NCBI RefSeq assembly: GCF_003851125.1
Contig: NZ_BGOW01000027.1
Span: 1 to 64,000, forward strand
Direction of reading: 5' to 3'
Source: Sulfuriferula multivorans
GTDB taxonomy: Bacteria; Pseudomonadota; Gammaproteobacteria; Burkholderiales; Sulfuriferulaceae
Length of the DNA: 64,000 nucleotides
The position numbers and the translations under genes were made by a program. Of this stretch, positions 1-7,628 are shown one piece after another (position 1 is the first letter of the stretch; each line of letters starts with the position of its first letter). Below the pieces are notes generated by a model. That model did not search any database, had not been told where the DNA came from, and saw only the letters and a list, made by a program, of their open reading frames with translations.

Positions 1-433
1 GGTCGATGCTCAACACCCCGTCGCTGGTTTTTACGCCGGTGACCATGGCGGTCATGGTGGGTGCGGAATCCGGCGTTTGCTGGTTGGCGGAATAGGTCTT
101 GGACAGCGCCAGGTAAGGCAGCTTTTCAAAGGCCAGCGAGTTTTTCTCGCCATCCTTGCCCTGCAATTGGCCTTCCAGAATGCGCGAGGCCGTCACCGTG
201 GAAATGCCCATGCCGTCGCCTATGAACAGGATCACATTCTTGGCACGGCGCGCGTTGGGGTGAAGCTGCTTGGCTTCCCTGAGCGCTTTCTGGCCGGCCT
301 TGTACCAGGTGGCAGCGCTTTCGACGCCGGCGGCGCTATCTTCCTCGACTTCGGCAGCAGCCAGCATGCTGTGTGCACATAATGCAAAAGCCGTGGCGGC
401 TACGATGGGTTTCAATCCAAATTTCATTTTCAT
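1..433 (-). CDS. alkaline phosphatase, N-terminal part (cut by window edge)
   Basis: Secreted phosphomonoesterase of the alkaline phosphatase superfamily; only the first 144 residues are inside the window. A signal peptide is visible (charged MKMKFGLK, hydrophobic stretch to about residue 25, Ala-rich cleavage region). The metal-binding motif GDGMG lies at residues 72-76, and the nucleophile region PDSAPTMTA at 121-129 has the candidate catalytic Ser123. The ATG at 431-433 has a GGGAG ribosome site 9 bases upstream; an internal in-frame ATG two codons later is the alternative start. It would release phosphate from organic esters in the periplasm. Together with the next gene it forms a phosphate-scavenging pair. 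The family call is firm; the exact subfamily cannot be decided without the C-terminus. Confidence 0.88.
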   Translation of the reverse strand, partial: MKMKFGLKPIVAATAFALCAHSMLAAAEVEEDSAAGVESAATWYKAGQKALREAKQLHPNARRAKNVILFIGDGMGISTVTASRILEGQLQGKDGEKNSLAFEKLPYLALSKTYSANQQTPDSAPTMTAMVTGVKTSDGVLSID

Positions 434-580
434 TTTCAGGCTCCCGGAGAAATGTTGGTTTTAAATCAGAATCTGCACTTGCCAATGACTCAACATGTTC
501 AAACCAGTTTTGCGGTGCCGTTGCAGACTGGGCAAACAGACGCAGCCAACTTCAACTGATTAAACAGTGACCCAAGATAC

Positions 581-596
581 CTGACAGATTTGTCAG
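581..596. promoter_or_regulatory. perfect 6-4-6 dyad upstream of alkaline phosphatase
   Basis: CTGACAGATTTGTCAG is a perfect inverted repeat about 150 bases upstream of the alkaline phosphatase start. It contains TGTCA half-sites like those in Pho boxes. However, they are inverted, whereas PhoB binds direct repeats spaced 11 bases apart, so PhoB binding is only a possibility. It could be an operator for another dimeric regulator. Confidence 0.3.
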
Positions 597-734
597 AATT
601 GTGAATTCCAGAACTCTACAATTTATTGTTTTTACGATTCCTGGGTTATCCATAGCGGATAGTCGCGAGCGACTCGTGTCGCAAATGTGTCACCTGCATC
701 AAGTCCGCCCGCTAAACTGCCGGTATGCCAAAGT

Positions 735-767
735 CGAAAAAAATGGCCAAGGTCGCCCTTGGCCATT
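735..767 (-). terminator. intrinsic terminator of the phosphoesterase gene
   Basis: An 11-bp perfect stem (742-752 with 757-767) with the four-base loop TCGC is followed, on the minus strand, by a run of seven T. It lies 57 bases past the stop codon of the phosphoesterase and separates it from the alkaline phosphatase. Confidence 0.9.
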
Positions 768-824
768 CCAAACCACGCTTACTGGATACGCTAAATGTTC
801 TGCCCGGCTAGCCGGGGATTAACA

Positions 825-2642
825 TCAGTCATCCTGACCTGCATGGTGATCCTGCGCATCCCCATCGCGCTGTTCGAAATGCGCATGGTCGAAATCAAAC
901 ATGCTCATCAGGTCGCCAATCGCCGGGCGGTTGAGCGGCACGTAGGGGTTGTTTTTGGTGGCAATCGGGTTGGGTAGATTGTCGCGGCTACGCTTGGAAA
1001 GCGGGTTGAGCCCCCAGTTCTTCTCGATGAACTTGAGGATGGAGGCATGATCGTTGTATACATGGTCGACATACCCTTTTTTGGCGAGTGGGGAAACCAC
1101 GATCAGCGGTATCCGGGTGCCATCGCCGAAGAAATCCACCGGCTGGATATAGCCTGAGTCATAGTAGCCGCCGCCCTCGTCGGTGGTGATGATAATCGCC
1201 GTTTTCGCCCATGCCTTCTTGTCGCTCTTGACGCGCTTGATCACGTCCGCAACGAAGTTCTCGAAATCGGGCATGGTGGCATTCGCCGGATGGCCGGCCT
1301 TGCTCTCGAACGGCCGGATGAAGGATACGGCGGGCAAGGTCGCGTCGTTGGTGACATCCTGGTAAAACTGCGTGACATCCTGCAGGTTGTTCTTCAACGG
1401 GGTGGTCATCACGCCCTTGAAACCGGTGAACGGATCGCAGATGGTGCAATACTCGTTGGTCGGCGTGACGCCGTCATTGCGCCCGCCGCTGTACCATTTC
1501 CAGGAAACGCCTTTGGCCGACAGGGCTTCGGCGATGGTGGGAATGGTCTGCGGCGGCAACGTGAACAGGTTCGCACCCAGTGGTTTCACCGCGCCTGTGG
1601 CGGTATATCCCAGCCCGTAGTTGTTCAGCAGATAATAGGTATTGGGTGCGCAGTTGCCGTTGTTAAAGGCGTTGCCCGGCAACGAGTTGAGGTAATCCAT
1701 GATGGGCGCGACACCAGGCTGCTTGATATCCGAACAGTCCACGTAGGAACCACCGCGATAACCGTCCTGCTTGTAAAAATTATTGGTGCCGGGTTGCGGA
1801 TCGGGATTCTCGATCTGGTTGGCAGGCGGCATATCCGGCACACCATCCAGATTGTGAAACGCAACGTCGCCCGTGGCAATGGCAATGAAGTTCGCGCCGG
1901 TTCCGCCCATGATGGACTGGTGGTAGTTGTCGCTGATTGCATAATGATCCGCCATGGCCTTGAAGAGAGGCGCATCGCCGGTGCTCATGTTATAAAAACC
2001 CATCGCTTCGCCGCCCTGAAAGGTGTTGCCGGGCGTGGGGGCTGGCGCACTGTTTTGCGGACCGATGCCGACCGTCTGGTTAGCCCAGACAAACAGATCA
2101 TTTTTTCCCTTGTTGGATTGCTGCCACATCTGGAAAAAGCGGTGCATCGGGTCGCCGGTGTGTGCGTCATAAGATACATACTTGGTAATCTGGAATGGCC
2201 CATTGGGCAGATTTGCCGGGAAGCGCGCATCGGGAACACCCGGCGGCAGGCCTGTTGCATAGGTGGTGGCGGGTTGCAGCAAATGCGCATACGGTCCGGT
2301 CAGCGAAGGGTCAATGCTGTAGCTGTTCGGATTGGAAGCCTGCTGCTGCGCTGCCAGCGAGAAGTTGGGGCCGGGCGAACCGTCCGCGTTGATGATGCCT
2401 TTGGACAGCAAGTTCTCCACGGTTTGCCCGCGACGCGGCTTGTAGCCGCCATACAGGTTATCAAAGGTATGGTTTTCGCCGATGATCACGATTACGTGCT
2501 CGATCGGCGTTGCGGTCTTCAAGCGTTCATGGGAATGTCCATTTTCATCACTTTCATTCATGGCATGGGCAGCGTTGAATTGCCAGATCATGGCAAGGCT
2601 AAGCGCCAATACCGATAATTTCGGACTGTTATTCATTTTCAT
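825..2642 (-). CDS. secreted phosphoesterase (acid phosphatase / phospholipase C family)
   Basis: A 605-residue protein of the PF04185 phosphoesterase family, which covers AcpA-type acid phosphatases and non-haemolytic phospholipases C. A signal peptide ends near AHA at residue 27. The family's active-site motif ENHTFD is at residues 56-61. A metal-binding TTDEGGG and a YNDHAS motif follow in the C-terminal third, as expected. The C-terminus is rich in His/Asp (DDHHAGQDD). The ATG at 2640-2642 follows AGGGG about 7 bases upstream. The gene stands alone and ends at the terminator at 735-767. Whether the substrate is a phospholipid or a small phosphomonoester cannot be read from the sequence. 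Confidence 0.87.
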   Translation of the reverse strand: MKMNNSPKLSVLALSLAMIWQFNAAHAMNESDENGHSHERLKTATPIEHVIVIIGENHTFDNLYGGYKPRRGQTVENLLSKGIINADGSPGPNFSLAAQQQASNPNSYSIDPSLTGPYAHLLQPATTYATGLPPGVPDARFPANLPNGPFQITKYVSYDAHTGDPMHRFFQMWQQSNKGKNDLFVWANQTVGIGPQNSAPAPTPGNTFQGGEAMGFYNMSTGDAPLFKAMADHYAISDNYHQSIMGGTGANFIAIATGDVAFHNLDGVPDMPPANQIENPDPQPGTNNFYKQDGYRGGSYVDCSDIKQPGVAPIMDYLNSLPGNAFNNGNCAPNTYYLLNNYGLGYTATGAVKPLGANLFTLPPQTIPTIAEALSAKGVSWKWYSGGRNDGVTPTNEYCTICDPFTGFKGVMTTPLKNNLQDVTQFYQDVTNDATLPAVSFIRPFESKAGHPANATMPDFENFVADVIKRVKSDKKAWAKTAIIITTDEGGGYYDSGYIQPVDFFGDGTRIPLIVVSPLAKKGYVDHVYNDHASILKFIEKNWGLNPLSKRSRDNLPNPIATKNNPYVPLNRPAIGDLMSMFDFDHAHFEQRDGDAQDHHAGQDD

Positions 2643-2832
2643 CAGGAACCCCTATGGCTGTTCAATGGTTGAATTTCATGGTTGTCGAGCCTGAGTGCGC
2701 CCACGCATGGGGAAATAGGCTCCCTTTGCTGCGCAAAGGCGATGCGCGGATAACACCACGCACGGACCATCCTAGGTGTCCAACATGACGGCCATATTAA
2801 AGATGACCTTACCCATGAAAACGTATCTCTTA

Positions 2833-2851
2833 GCTGATTGTTACAATCAGC
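2833..2851 (+). promoter_or_regulatory. hairpin just upstream of IS orfA
   Basis: GCTGATTG-TTA-CAATCAGC forms an 8-bp perfect stem immediately before the AAAGGAG ribosome site of the transposase gene. A hairpin here could sequester the start region in read-through transcripts, as known for some insertion sequences; that role is inferred. Confidence 0.4.
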
Positions 2852-2865
2852 AAAAGGAGAACGCA

Positions 2866-3162
2866 ATGAGTGAAGTAAAACGCCGCGCGCAGTACTCACT
2901 GGAATTCAAGCAAGAAGCGGTTCGGCTGGTACTGGCAGGCAAAAGCATGGCAGCAGTAGCACGTACCCTGGGCATCGTAGACCAGACCCTGTTCAACTGG
3001 GTCAAAGCCCATCGACAGGGACGGCTTGTCGGAGCAGACCGCAAACCGGTCAGCGCTGAGCAAATGGAACTCACACGCCTGCGTGCTAAGAATACCCGCC
3101 TCAAGATGGAACGCGACATCCTAAAAAAAGCCACGGCGTACTTTGCACGGGAGCTACTGTGA
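2866..3162 (+). CDS. IS3-family transposase OrfA
   Basis: A 98-residue DNA-binding subunit of an IS3-family transposase. It has an N-terminal helix-turn-helix (SLEFKQEAVRLVLAGKS, then the second helix VARTLGIVDQTLFNWV) and a C-terminal leucine-zipper-like helix (QMELTRLRAKNTRLKMERD). The start is the ATG after AAAGGAG; the frame is open further upstream but without support. Near the 3' end, A7G at 3123-3130 is a typical -1 slippery site, and orfB lies in the -1 frame, so programmed frameshifting would have made the OrfAB fusion. Intact here, but its partner is truncated. Confidence 0.88.
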   Translation: MSEVKRRAQYSLEFKQEAVRLVLAGKSMAAVARTLGIVDQTLFNWVKAHRQGRLVGADRKPVSAEQMELTRLRAKNTRLKMERDILKKATAYFARELL

Positions 3163-3407
3163 AGTACGCCTGGATTAACCGGCATACAAGCCGTTGGCCC
3201 ATCCGCCTGACGTGTGAGGTGTTGAGTGTCAGCGTCAGCGGCTACTTTGCCCACCGTAGCCGGTCAACACAGCCTGGCACGCCTGAGCTCAAGCGCATCA
3301 GTGCTGCCGCCTTGCTGACCCACATCTGCGCCATCCATGCCCAGGTGCGGCAGGAATACGGCAGCCCCAGAATGTGGCGAGAGCTACAACACAGAGGCAT
3401 CCCGGTA
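3159..3407 (+). pseudogene. IS3-group transposase OrfB, 5' fragment
   Basis: The GTG start overlaps the orfA stop, as is usual for IS3 elements. The first 80 or so residues match the OrfB N-terminus ([42 protein letters not shown]). The reading then runs into unrelated sequence at about 3407. That sequence is the reverse complement of another transposase, so the whole DDE catalytic domain is missing. The frame stays open to 3515 only by chance. Confidence 0.82.
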
Positions 3408-3850
3408 GACCAGCGTGACGGCGCTGATGTATTCCGGGCCGTTGTCGCAGCGGATCGCCTTCGGTGCGCCGCGCCACTCGATGACCTGGTCCAGCGAGCG
3501 GACGACACGCTCTGACGGCAGCGAGAAATCGACGTCAATGCACAGCCCTTCCCGGTTGAAATCGTCGATCACGTTGAAGAGCCGGATGCTGCGGCCATCG
3601 GCCAACTGATCGTGCATGAAGTCCATCGACCCTACTTCATTGATCTGCGCCGGCACCGCCAGTGCCAGCGGTTTCTCACGCACCAGGCGCTGTCTTGGCT
3701 TGATGCGCAGGTTCAGTTCCAACTCCCGGTAGATGCGGTAGACGCGTTTGTGGTTCCAGCCGAACTGCTTCACGTTGCGCAGGTACAGGAAGCACAGGCC
3801 GAAGCCCCAGTTGCGCTGGTGCGTGGTCAGCCGGATCACCCAGTCGGCTA
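3407..3850 (-). pseudogene. IS51/IS407-group transposase OrfB, internal fragment
   Basis: Read leftwards from 3850, the frame gives [46 protein letters not shown], then the integrase-core motifs SMDFMHDQL and [11 protein letters not shown] and finally CDNGPEYIS. These are the central blocks of an IS51-type OrfB, containing the first two catalytic acidic residues. Both ends are missing: the N-terminus is replaced by the glycosyltransferase remnant, and the region carrying the third acidic residue is replaced by the other element. Confidence 0.82.
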
Positions 3851-4172
3851 TCGCAGCGACATGCGCGAAGTGTTTGCGGTGTCCGACATCGTGCTTTCAC
3901 TGTCCAGCAAACCGGAGTCATTTGGCCGCACGGTGCTGGAGGCGCTGCGGCTGGGCACGCCGGTGGTCGGGTATAATCACGGCGGCGTCGGCGAGATACT
4001 GGCGGCGGCCTATCCTGCCGGGCTGTTTGAACTGGGGGGATATGGATATGCTGGTTGAACGCGTTACCGAATTACTGGAACAGCCGGTGGGGTTGCCGAT
4101 TCTGGCGTTTACCCTTTGGCAGCGATGTTGGACGATACACTGGCGGTTTATCTGCACTCAGCGCGAGCATAA
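3846..4172 (+). pseudogene. glycosyltransferase (GT4-type), 3' remnant with two frameshifts
   Basis: The last ~105 codons of a GT4 glycosyltransferase. [17 protein letters not shown] is followed by the nucleotide-sugar-binding block ESFGRTVLEALRLGTPVVGY and NHGGVGEIL. The reading frame is lost in a run of six G at 4034-4039 and regained around the G-rich 4086-4092; the final part (PLAAMLDDTLAVYLHSARA) ends at TAA 4170-4172 in the original frame. The 5' part was lost at the IS junction. It lies just upstream of the polysaccharide genes at 4200-7463 and was probably part of that operon. The compensating homopolymer indels could also be sequencing errors. Confidence 0.75.
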
Positions 4173-4199
4173 GCGCGCACATTTATCTGGATTGGTACT

Positions 4200-5183
4200 A
4201 TGACTTTGGTGTGCAGGATTTGCGGCAACGTGGAAGGCAACATCCCTTATCGCGTTCGAGAAATGATGTTCGGCACACGCGAAGTATTTGATTATTTCCA
4301 ATGCAAACAATGCGGCTGTCTGCAAATAGCGGACATCCCAACCGACCTCGCGCGCCATTATCCGAACGACTATTTCTCCTTCAAAAAATTCAGCCGCTCC
4401 ACGCAAAATCCATTACGTGGCTTTTTCGACCGGCATCGGGTCATGCAAGGTCTGGGACAGCCAGACTGGATAGGGCGTTTCGCGGGCCTATTTGCCAAAC
4501 CACTCAATTATGTTGAATGGCTCAATAAAACCAGGCTGGATACGCGTGCCAGCATACTGGATGTGGGCTGCGGGCGCGGAAAGCTGCTACTGAGAATGCG
4601 CCTGGGTGGCGTGCAGGATTGCACCGGGGTCGACCCTTTCCTGACAGAGACGGTTCGCTATGACAATGGCGTGACCATCCACAAAACCAGTCTCACAGAA
4701 TTTGCCCGAACCGCTTCCAAAAAATACGATCTGATCATGTTCCACCACTCCCTGGAACATATGGAGAACCCCGGCGAAATGTTGAAAAGCGCTGCGCGTC
4801 TCCTGTCCAGCAGGGGCACCATCATGGTCAGAATTCCGGTCGCAGACTGCTATGCCTGGGAACATTATGGCGTCAACTGGATGCCTCTCGACGCGCCCCG
4901 GCATCTGTATTTGTTGACCCGGAAGAGTATGCAGATTCTGGCCGAGCAGGCCGGGCTGCAGATATGGCGCACCGAATACGACTCCACCATCCAGCAATTT
5001 ACCCATAGCGAACTCTACTGTCGGGATATCCCGTTGAATGTCAGCGAAAAGGAAAAACGCATCTTCTCGCGGGCAAAAATCAAGGAATTCAAGCGCCAGG
5101 CCGAGCAACTGAATCAACAGCAAAGAGGCGATCAAGCCGTGTTTTATCTGTCTTTGGCCGGCATCTCGCCTCAGGCGAACTGA
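4200..5183 (+). CDS. class I SAM-dependent methyltransferase with N-terminal zinc ribbon
   Basis: A 327-residue methyltransferase of the type found in polysaccharide clusters. Cys5/Cys8 and Cys35/Cys38 form a zinc-ribbon-like N-terminal element. SAM-binding motif I, DVGCGRG, is at residues 121-127. FHHSLEHMENPGEMLK follows as the post-motif II region common to methylases acting on sugars. It is the first intact gene of a three-gene plus-strand set; its stop is one base before the GTG of the next gene. The acceptor, probably a sugar in an O-antigen or exopolysaccharide unit, cannot be identified. Confidence 0.85.
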   Translation: MTLVCRICGNVEGNIPYRVREMMFGTREVFDYFQCKQCGCLQIADIPTDLARHYPNDYFSFKKFSRSTQNPLRGFFDRHRVMQGLGQPDWIGRFAGLFAKPLNYVEWLNKTRLDTRASILDVGCGRGKLLLRMRLGGVQDCTGVDPFLTETVRYDNGVTIHKTSLTEFARTASKKYDLIMFHHSLEHMENPGEMLKSAARLLSSRGTIMVRIPVADCYAWEHYGVNWMPLDAPRHLYLLTRKSMQILAEQAGLQIWRTEYDSTIQQFTHSELYCRDIPLNVSEKEKRIFSRAKIKEFKRQAEQLNQQQRGDQAVFYLSLAGISPQAN

Positions 5184-5184
5184 A

Positions 5185-6192
5185 GTGCGCATCCTGCTGG
5201 TCGCCAAACCCTGGAAAGGCGGGCTTGCGCAATACCTGTTCGATGCCCTGCAGGACTTGTTCCCCGGACAGGCGCAGTGGATGACTACCTACCCTGACAG
5301 CCTTGCCGACTATCTGGCCTACCGTATTGATAAGCGCAAATGGCAGCGCGACCGGGTCGCACGGATCAACGCCAGCGACTATGACTGCGCGCTGTTCATC
5401 AACCACATTCCCGCTTTCAGAGATTTGCACACTGACCGCAAGCACATCCTCTGGCTCACTGATGCGCCGAGGTTGTCAGTGGGTGATTGCACCCCTTTTA
5501 AGCGTATTTATCTCTCGGATGCGGGTTATGCGGAAGACTTGTTCAAGGTCATCAATCCGGCGCATTACCGGGGGGAACTGGCATTTGCCTGCCACCCCAA
5601 GGTGCATCGCCCTGCCCCGGCAGCGCGCAATCCGACAGGCTGCTGTTTTATTGGCAACAAGGATAACCAGCGCGACCTCTGGCTGAATGGTCTGATTGCA
5701 TCAGGCATGCGGCCGGTGGTGTATGGCAATTACTTCCTGCGTACACGCCTTTTCTGGCAGCACCCGCAACTGTTTCGCCCAGCACTCGCCAACGCAAAAA
5801 TGGGGGAAGTCTATGCACGCCATCGTATCTCGCTCAACATCCACGCCCAGGTGGTGCGGCACGGCACCAATATGCGCAGTTTCGAATGCGCGGCTTACGG
5901 CATCCCGCAGGTCCTCGATTATCGGGATGGACTCGCACAATATTTCGAGCCTGACACCCAGATGCTGATCAGCCATACTCCCGGGCAAATGGCAGACCAG
6001 GTAAAATATCTGCTGGCGCATCCTGATGCCGCCGCTGGCATCGCGCAACGGGCGCGTACTCGCGCCTTGGCCGAACATACCTATTACCATCGCCTGCTCT
6101 CGATACTTGCGGACTGGTTGTCGCCAGCCGCCAATACTGCCAGCAGGCAACTTGTCACATCTCTCATTGCTCACCAGGAAACCCCCGCATGA
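5185..6192 (+). CDS. CgeB-like glycosyltransferase
   Basis: A 335-residue predicted glycosyltransferase resembling the CgeB / glycosyl-transferases-group-1 (PF13524) family. N-terminal MRILLVAKPWKGGLAQ is a Rossmann-type opening. The C-terminal block ARHRISLNIHAQ, NMRSFECAAYGIPQVLDY and EPDTQMLI matches the part of this family that reads '..lN.h....g.n.R.FE..a.G.....'. It starts at GTG 5185, one base after the methyltransferase stop, and its stop overlaps the next start (ATGA at 6189-6192), so translation is coupled. The donor sugar is unknown. The family assignment is good, the function generic. Confidence 0.75.
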   Translation: MRILLVAKPWKGGLAQYLFDALQDLFPGQAQWMTTYPDSLADYLAYRIDKRKWQRDRVARINASDYDCALFINHIPAFRDLHTDRKHILWLTDAPRLSVGDCTPFKRIYLSDAGYAEDLFKVINPAHYRGELAFACHPKVHRPAPAARNPTGCCFIGNKDNQRDLWLNGLIASGMRPVVYGNYFLRTRLFWQHPQLFRPALANAKMGEVYARHRISLNIHAQVVRHGTNMRSFECAAYGIPQVLDYRDGLAQYFEPDTQMLISHTPGQMADQVKYLLAHPDAAAGIAQRARTRALAEHTYYHRLLSILADWLSPAANTASRQLVTSLIAHQETPA

Positions 6193-7463
6193 CTTCCTCT
6201 GAACCCGTTGTTCTCTCTACCCCCGCCGGATCATTTGCGAACGCCGTGCGCCAGCATGGCTGGTGGCTGATCGCCGCATTTGTTTTCGCCTCACCCATGG
6301 GCAAAGGCTTTGAGGTACCGCTGGCGCTGATGACCTTCGGCGGTATTGCGCTGATGTTCAAGGATGGACGCGCCATCTGGCGGCACCCTTCGATGCGCTG
6401 GCTGCTGTTGCTGTTCGTCTGCATCTGGCTTCCGCTGGTGACGGCGTTGCCGGATGCAATCACCTTCGAGCCGGCTGCCAGCACGGCACTGGCTTATGTA
6501 CGCTTTCCGCTGGCCGGTGTATTTGCGCTGTATGCGCTGCGCGATGAGGCCAGCCGCAGCAAGCTGTTCATAGCCATCACGGTGCTGCTGAGTTTGTGGA
6601 TTGCCGATGGACTGCTGCAAGCCGCCATCGGTCATGATGTATTCGGCTATCAACCCGCCGGCGGCCGTATCACCGGTCCGTTCGCCAAGCTCACCATGGG
6701 ACTCATCTTGGCGGTGCTGGCACCGATCTATTTTGAAGTCATCCGCCGTTATGCGGCACGCTCAAGTGGCTGGTACTGGCTGGCATTGCTGCCTTACTCC
6801 GCGGCAATTCTGCTATCGGGCAGCCGCGCTGCGTGGGGAATGTACGCTGCAGGGATGGTGGGCTTTGCCGTGTATGCCTATTTCACCGCACCCAGACGCC
6901 ACTTGGGCCGGGCAATCCTGATAGTTTTGCTGTGCGCCGCGTCGATCGGGGCGCTGATTGCCGTCTCCCCGCCTCTGCAGGACAAGCTGCGTGTCACAGC
7001 CGGTCTGTTCAGCGGCAATTATGAAAAAATGGACGAGGCAACAAGCATCCGTCTGCCGATCTGGAAAACCGGCATCAACATGGTCAAGGAGCATTGGCTG
7101 AACGGGATCGGCGCACGCGGCTTCCGCTACATCTATCCCCAGTATGCAGCCCCGGACGACCCTTTCATGAAGGTCAACCCAACCTCCGGCCCCACCCATC
7201 CACACCAGATCACGCTGGAAATTCTGATTGAAACCGGTGTAATCGGGCTGCTGGGCTTCGTGGCGTTCCTGATTCTGATGCTACGCCGCACCTGGCAGGC
7301 GATGCGCGCCGGCAATACCTACGCCGTACCATTGGGGCTGTCGGTGCTGGTGGCAACCCTGCCGGTGAATGCGGGCATCGCATTTTATGGCAGCATTTTG
7401 TCAGCGCTGGTGTGGTGGCTGGTTGCGTTGTATTGCGCGACATTGATCCAGGCAGATAATTAA
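6189..7463 (+). CDS. O-antigen ligase / polymerase family membrane protein
   Basis: A 424-residue multi-spanning inner-membrane protein with about 11 hydrophobic segments and the Wzy_C (PF04932) pattern. SGSRAAWGMYAAG is followed by a large periplasmic loop containing NGIGARGFRYIYP and THPHQITLEILIETGVIG, the conserved His-containing loop of WaaL-type ligases. It would join undecaprenyl-linked O-chains to lipid A-core in the periplasm, or polymerise repeat units. It is translationally coupled to the upstream glycosyltransferase and is last in the plus-strand set, facing the asnB-like gene. Confidence 0.85.
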   Translation: MTSSEPVVLSTPAGSFANAVRQHGWWLIAAFVFASPMGKGFEVPLALMTFGGIALMFKDGRAIWRHPSMRWLLLLFVCIWLPLVTALPDAITFEPAASTALAYVRFPLAGVFALYALRDEASRSKLFIAITVLLSLWIADGLLQAAIGHDVFGYQPAGGRITGPFAKLTMGLILAVLAPIYFEVIRRYAARSSGWYWLALLPYSAAILLSGSRAAWGMYAAGMVGFAVYAYFTAPRRHLGRAILIVLLCAASIGALIAVSPPLQDKLRVTAGLFSGNYEKMDEATSIRLPIWKTGINMVKEHWLNGIGARGFRYIYPQYAAPDDPFMKVNPTSGPTHPHQITLEILIETGVIGLLGFVAFLILMLRRTWQAMRAGNTYAVPLGLSVLVATLPVNAGIAFYGSILSALVWWLVALYCATLIQADN

Positions 7464-7481
7464 GGCTGGAAAAGCGGTCGA

Positions 7482-7606
7482 AGCCACAGAGAACACTGAG
7501 AAAAAATGTTTTGGTGTTTTTCCAGCATCACTTGTCAAAAAAACGATTCACCTCAAAGCCTGCGCGACTCTCTGTGACCTCTGTGACCTCTGTGTTCTCT
7601 GTGGCT
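7482..7606. repeat. inverted-repeat element between convergent genes ('CTCTGTG' type)
   Basis: The arm AGCCACAGAGAACAC at 7482-7496 is perfectly complementary to 7592-7606, with about 95 bases between. The right arm is preceded by a 9-base tandem repeat of CTCTGTGAC (7570-7587, plus a partial copy). No gene is encoded. It sits between convergent genes, where a bidirectional terminator or REP-like element would be expected. Confidence 0.75.
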
Positions 7607-7628
7607 AAATGCCTTTTTCAGGTTAAAG

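Larger units (their letters stand above)
434..824. other. gap between the two phosphatase genes
   Basis: This 391-base stretch holds no convincing gene. It contains the promoter region of the alkaline phosphatase (reading left) and the terminator of the phosphoesterase. Two dyads are visible: CTGACA-GATT-TGTCAG at 581-596, and AGTCGC-GA-GCGACT near 660-674. No tRNA-like fold was seen. Confidence 0.6.
2830..3850. mobile_element. chimeric IS3-family scar: IS3-group 5' part fused to an inverted IS51/IS407-group internal fragment
   Basis: The left half, on the plus strand, carries an intact orfA and the first third of orfB of an IS3-group element. At about 3407 it switches to the internal part of a second IS3-family orfB on the minus strand, ending near 3850 inside a glycosyltransferase remnant. 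I could not identify terminal inverted repeats or target duplications at either edge, so neither element looks mobile on its own. The arrangement implies at least two insertions followed by deletion or recombination. Confidence 0.75.

Noticed and set aside
581-596. A canonical Pho box
   Set aside because: PhoB sites are direct repeats with 11-base spacing; this is an inverted repeat with a 4-base centre.
1290-2618. A 442-codon open frame on the plus strand
   Set aside because: Antisense to the phosphoesterase, which has signal peptide and active-site motifs; the frame is a shadow of its GC-rich third positions.
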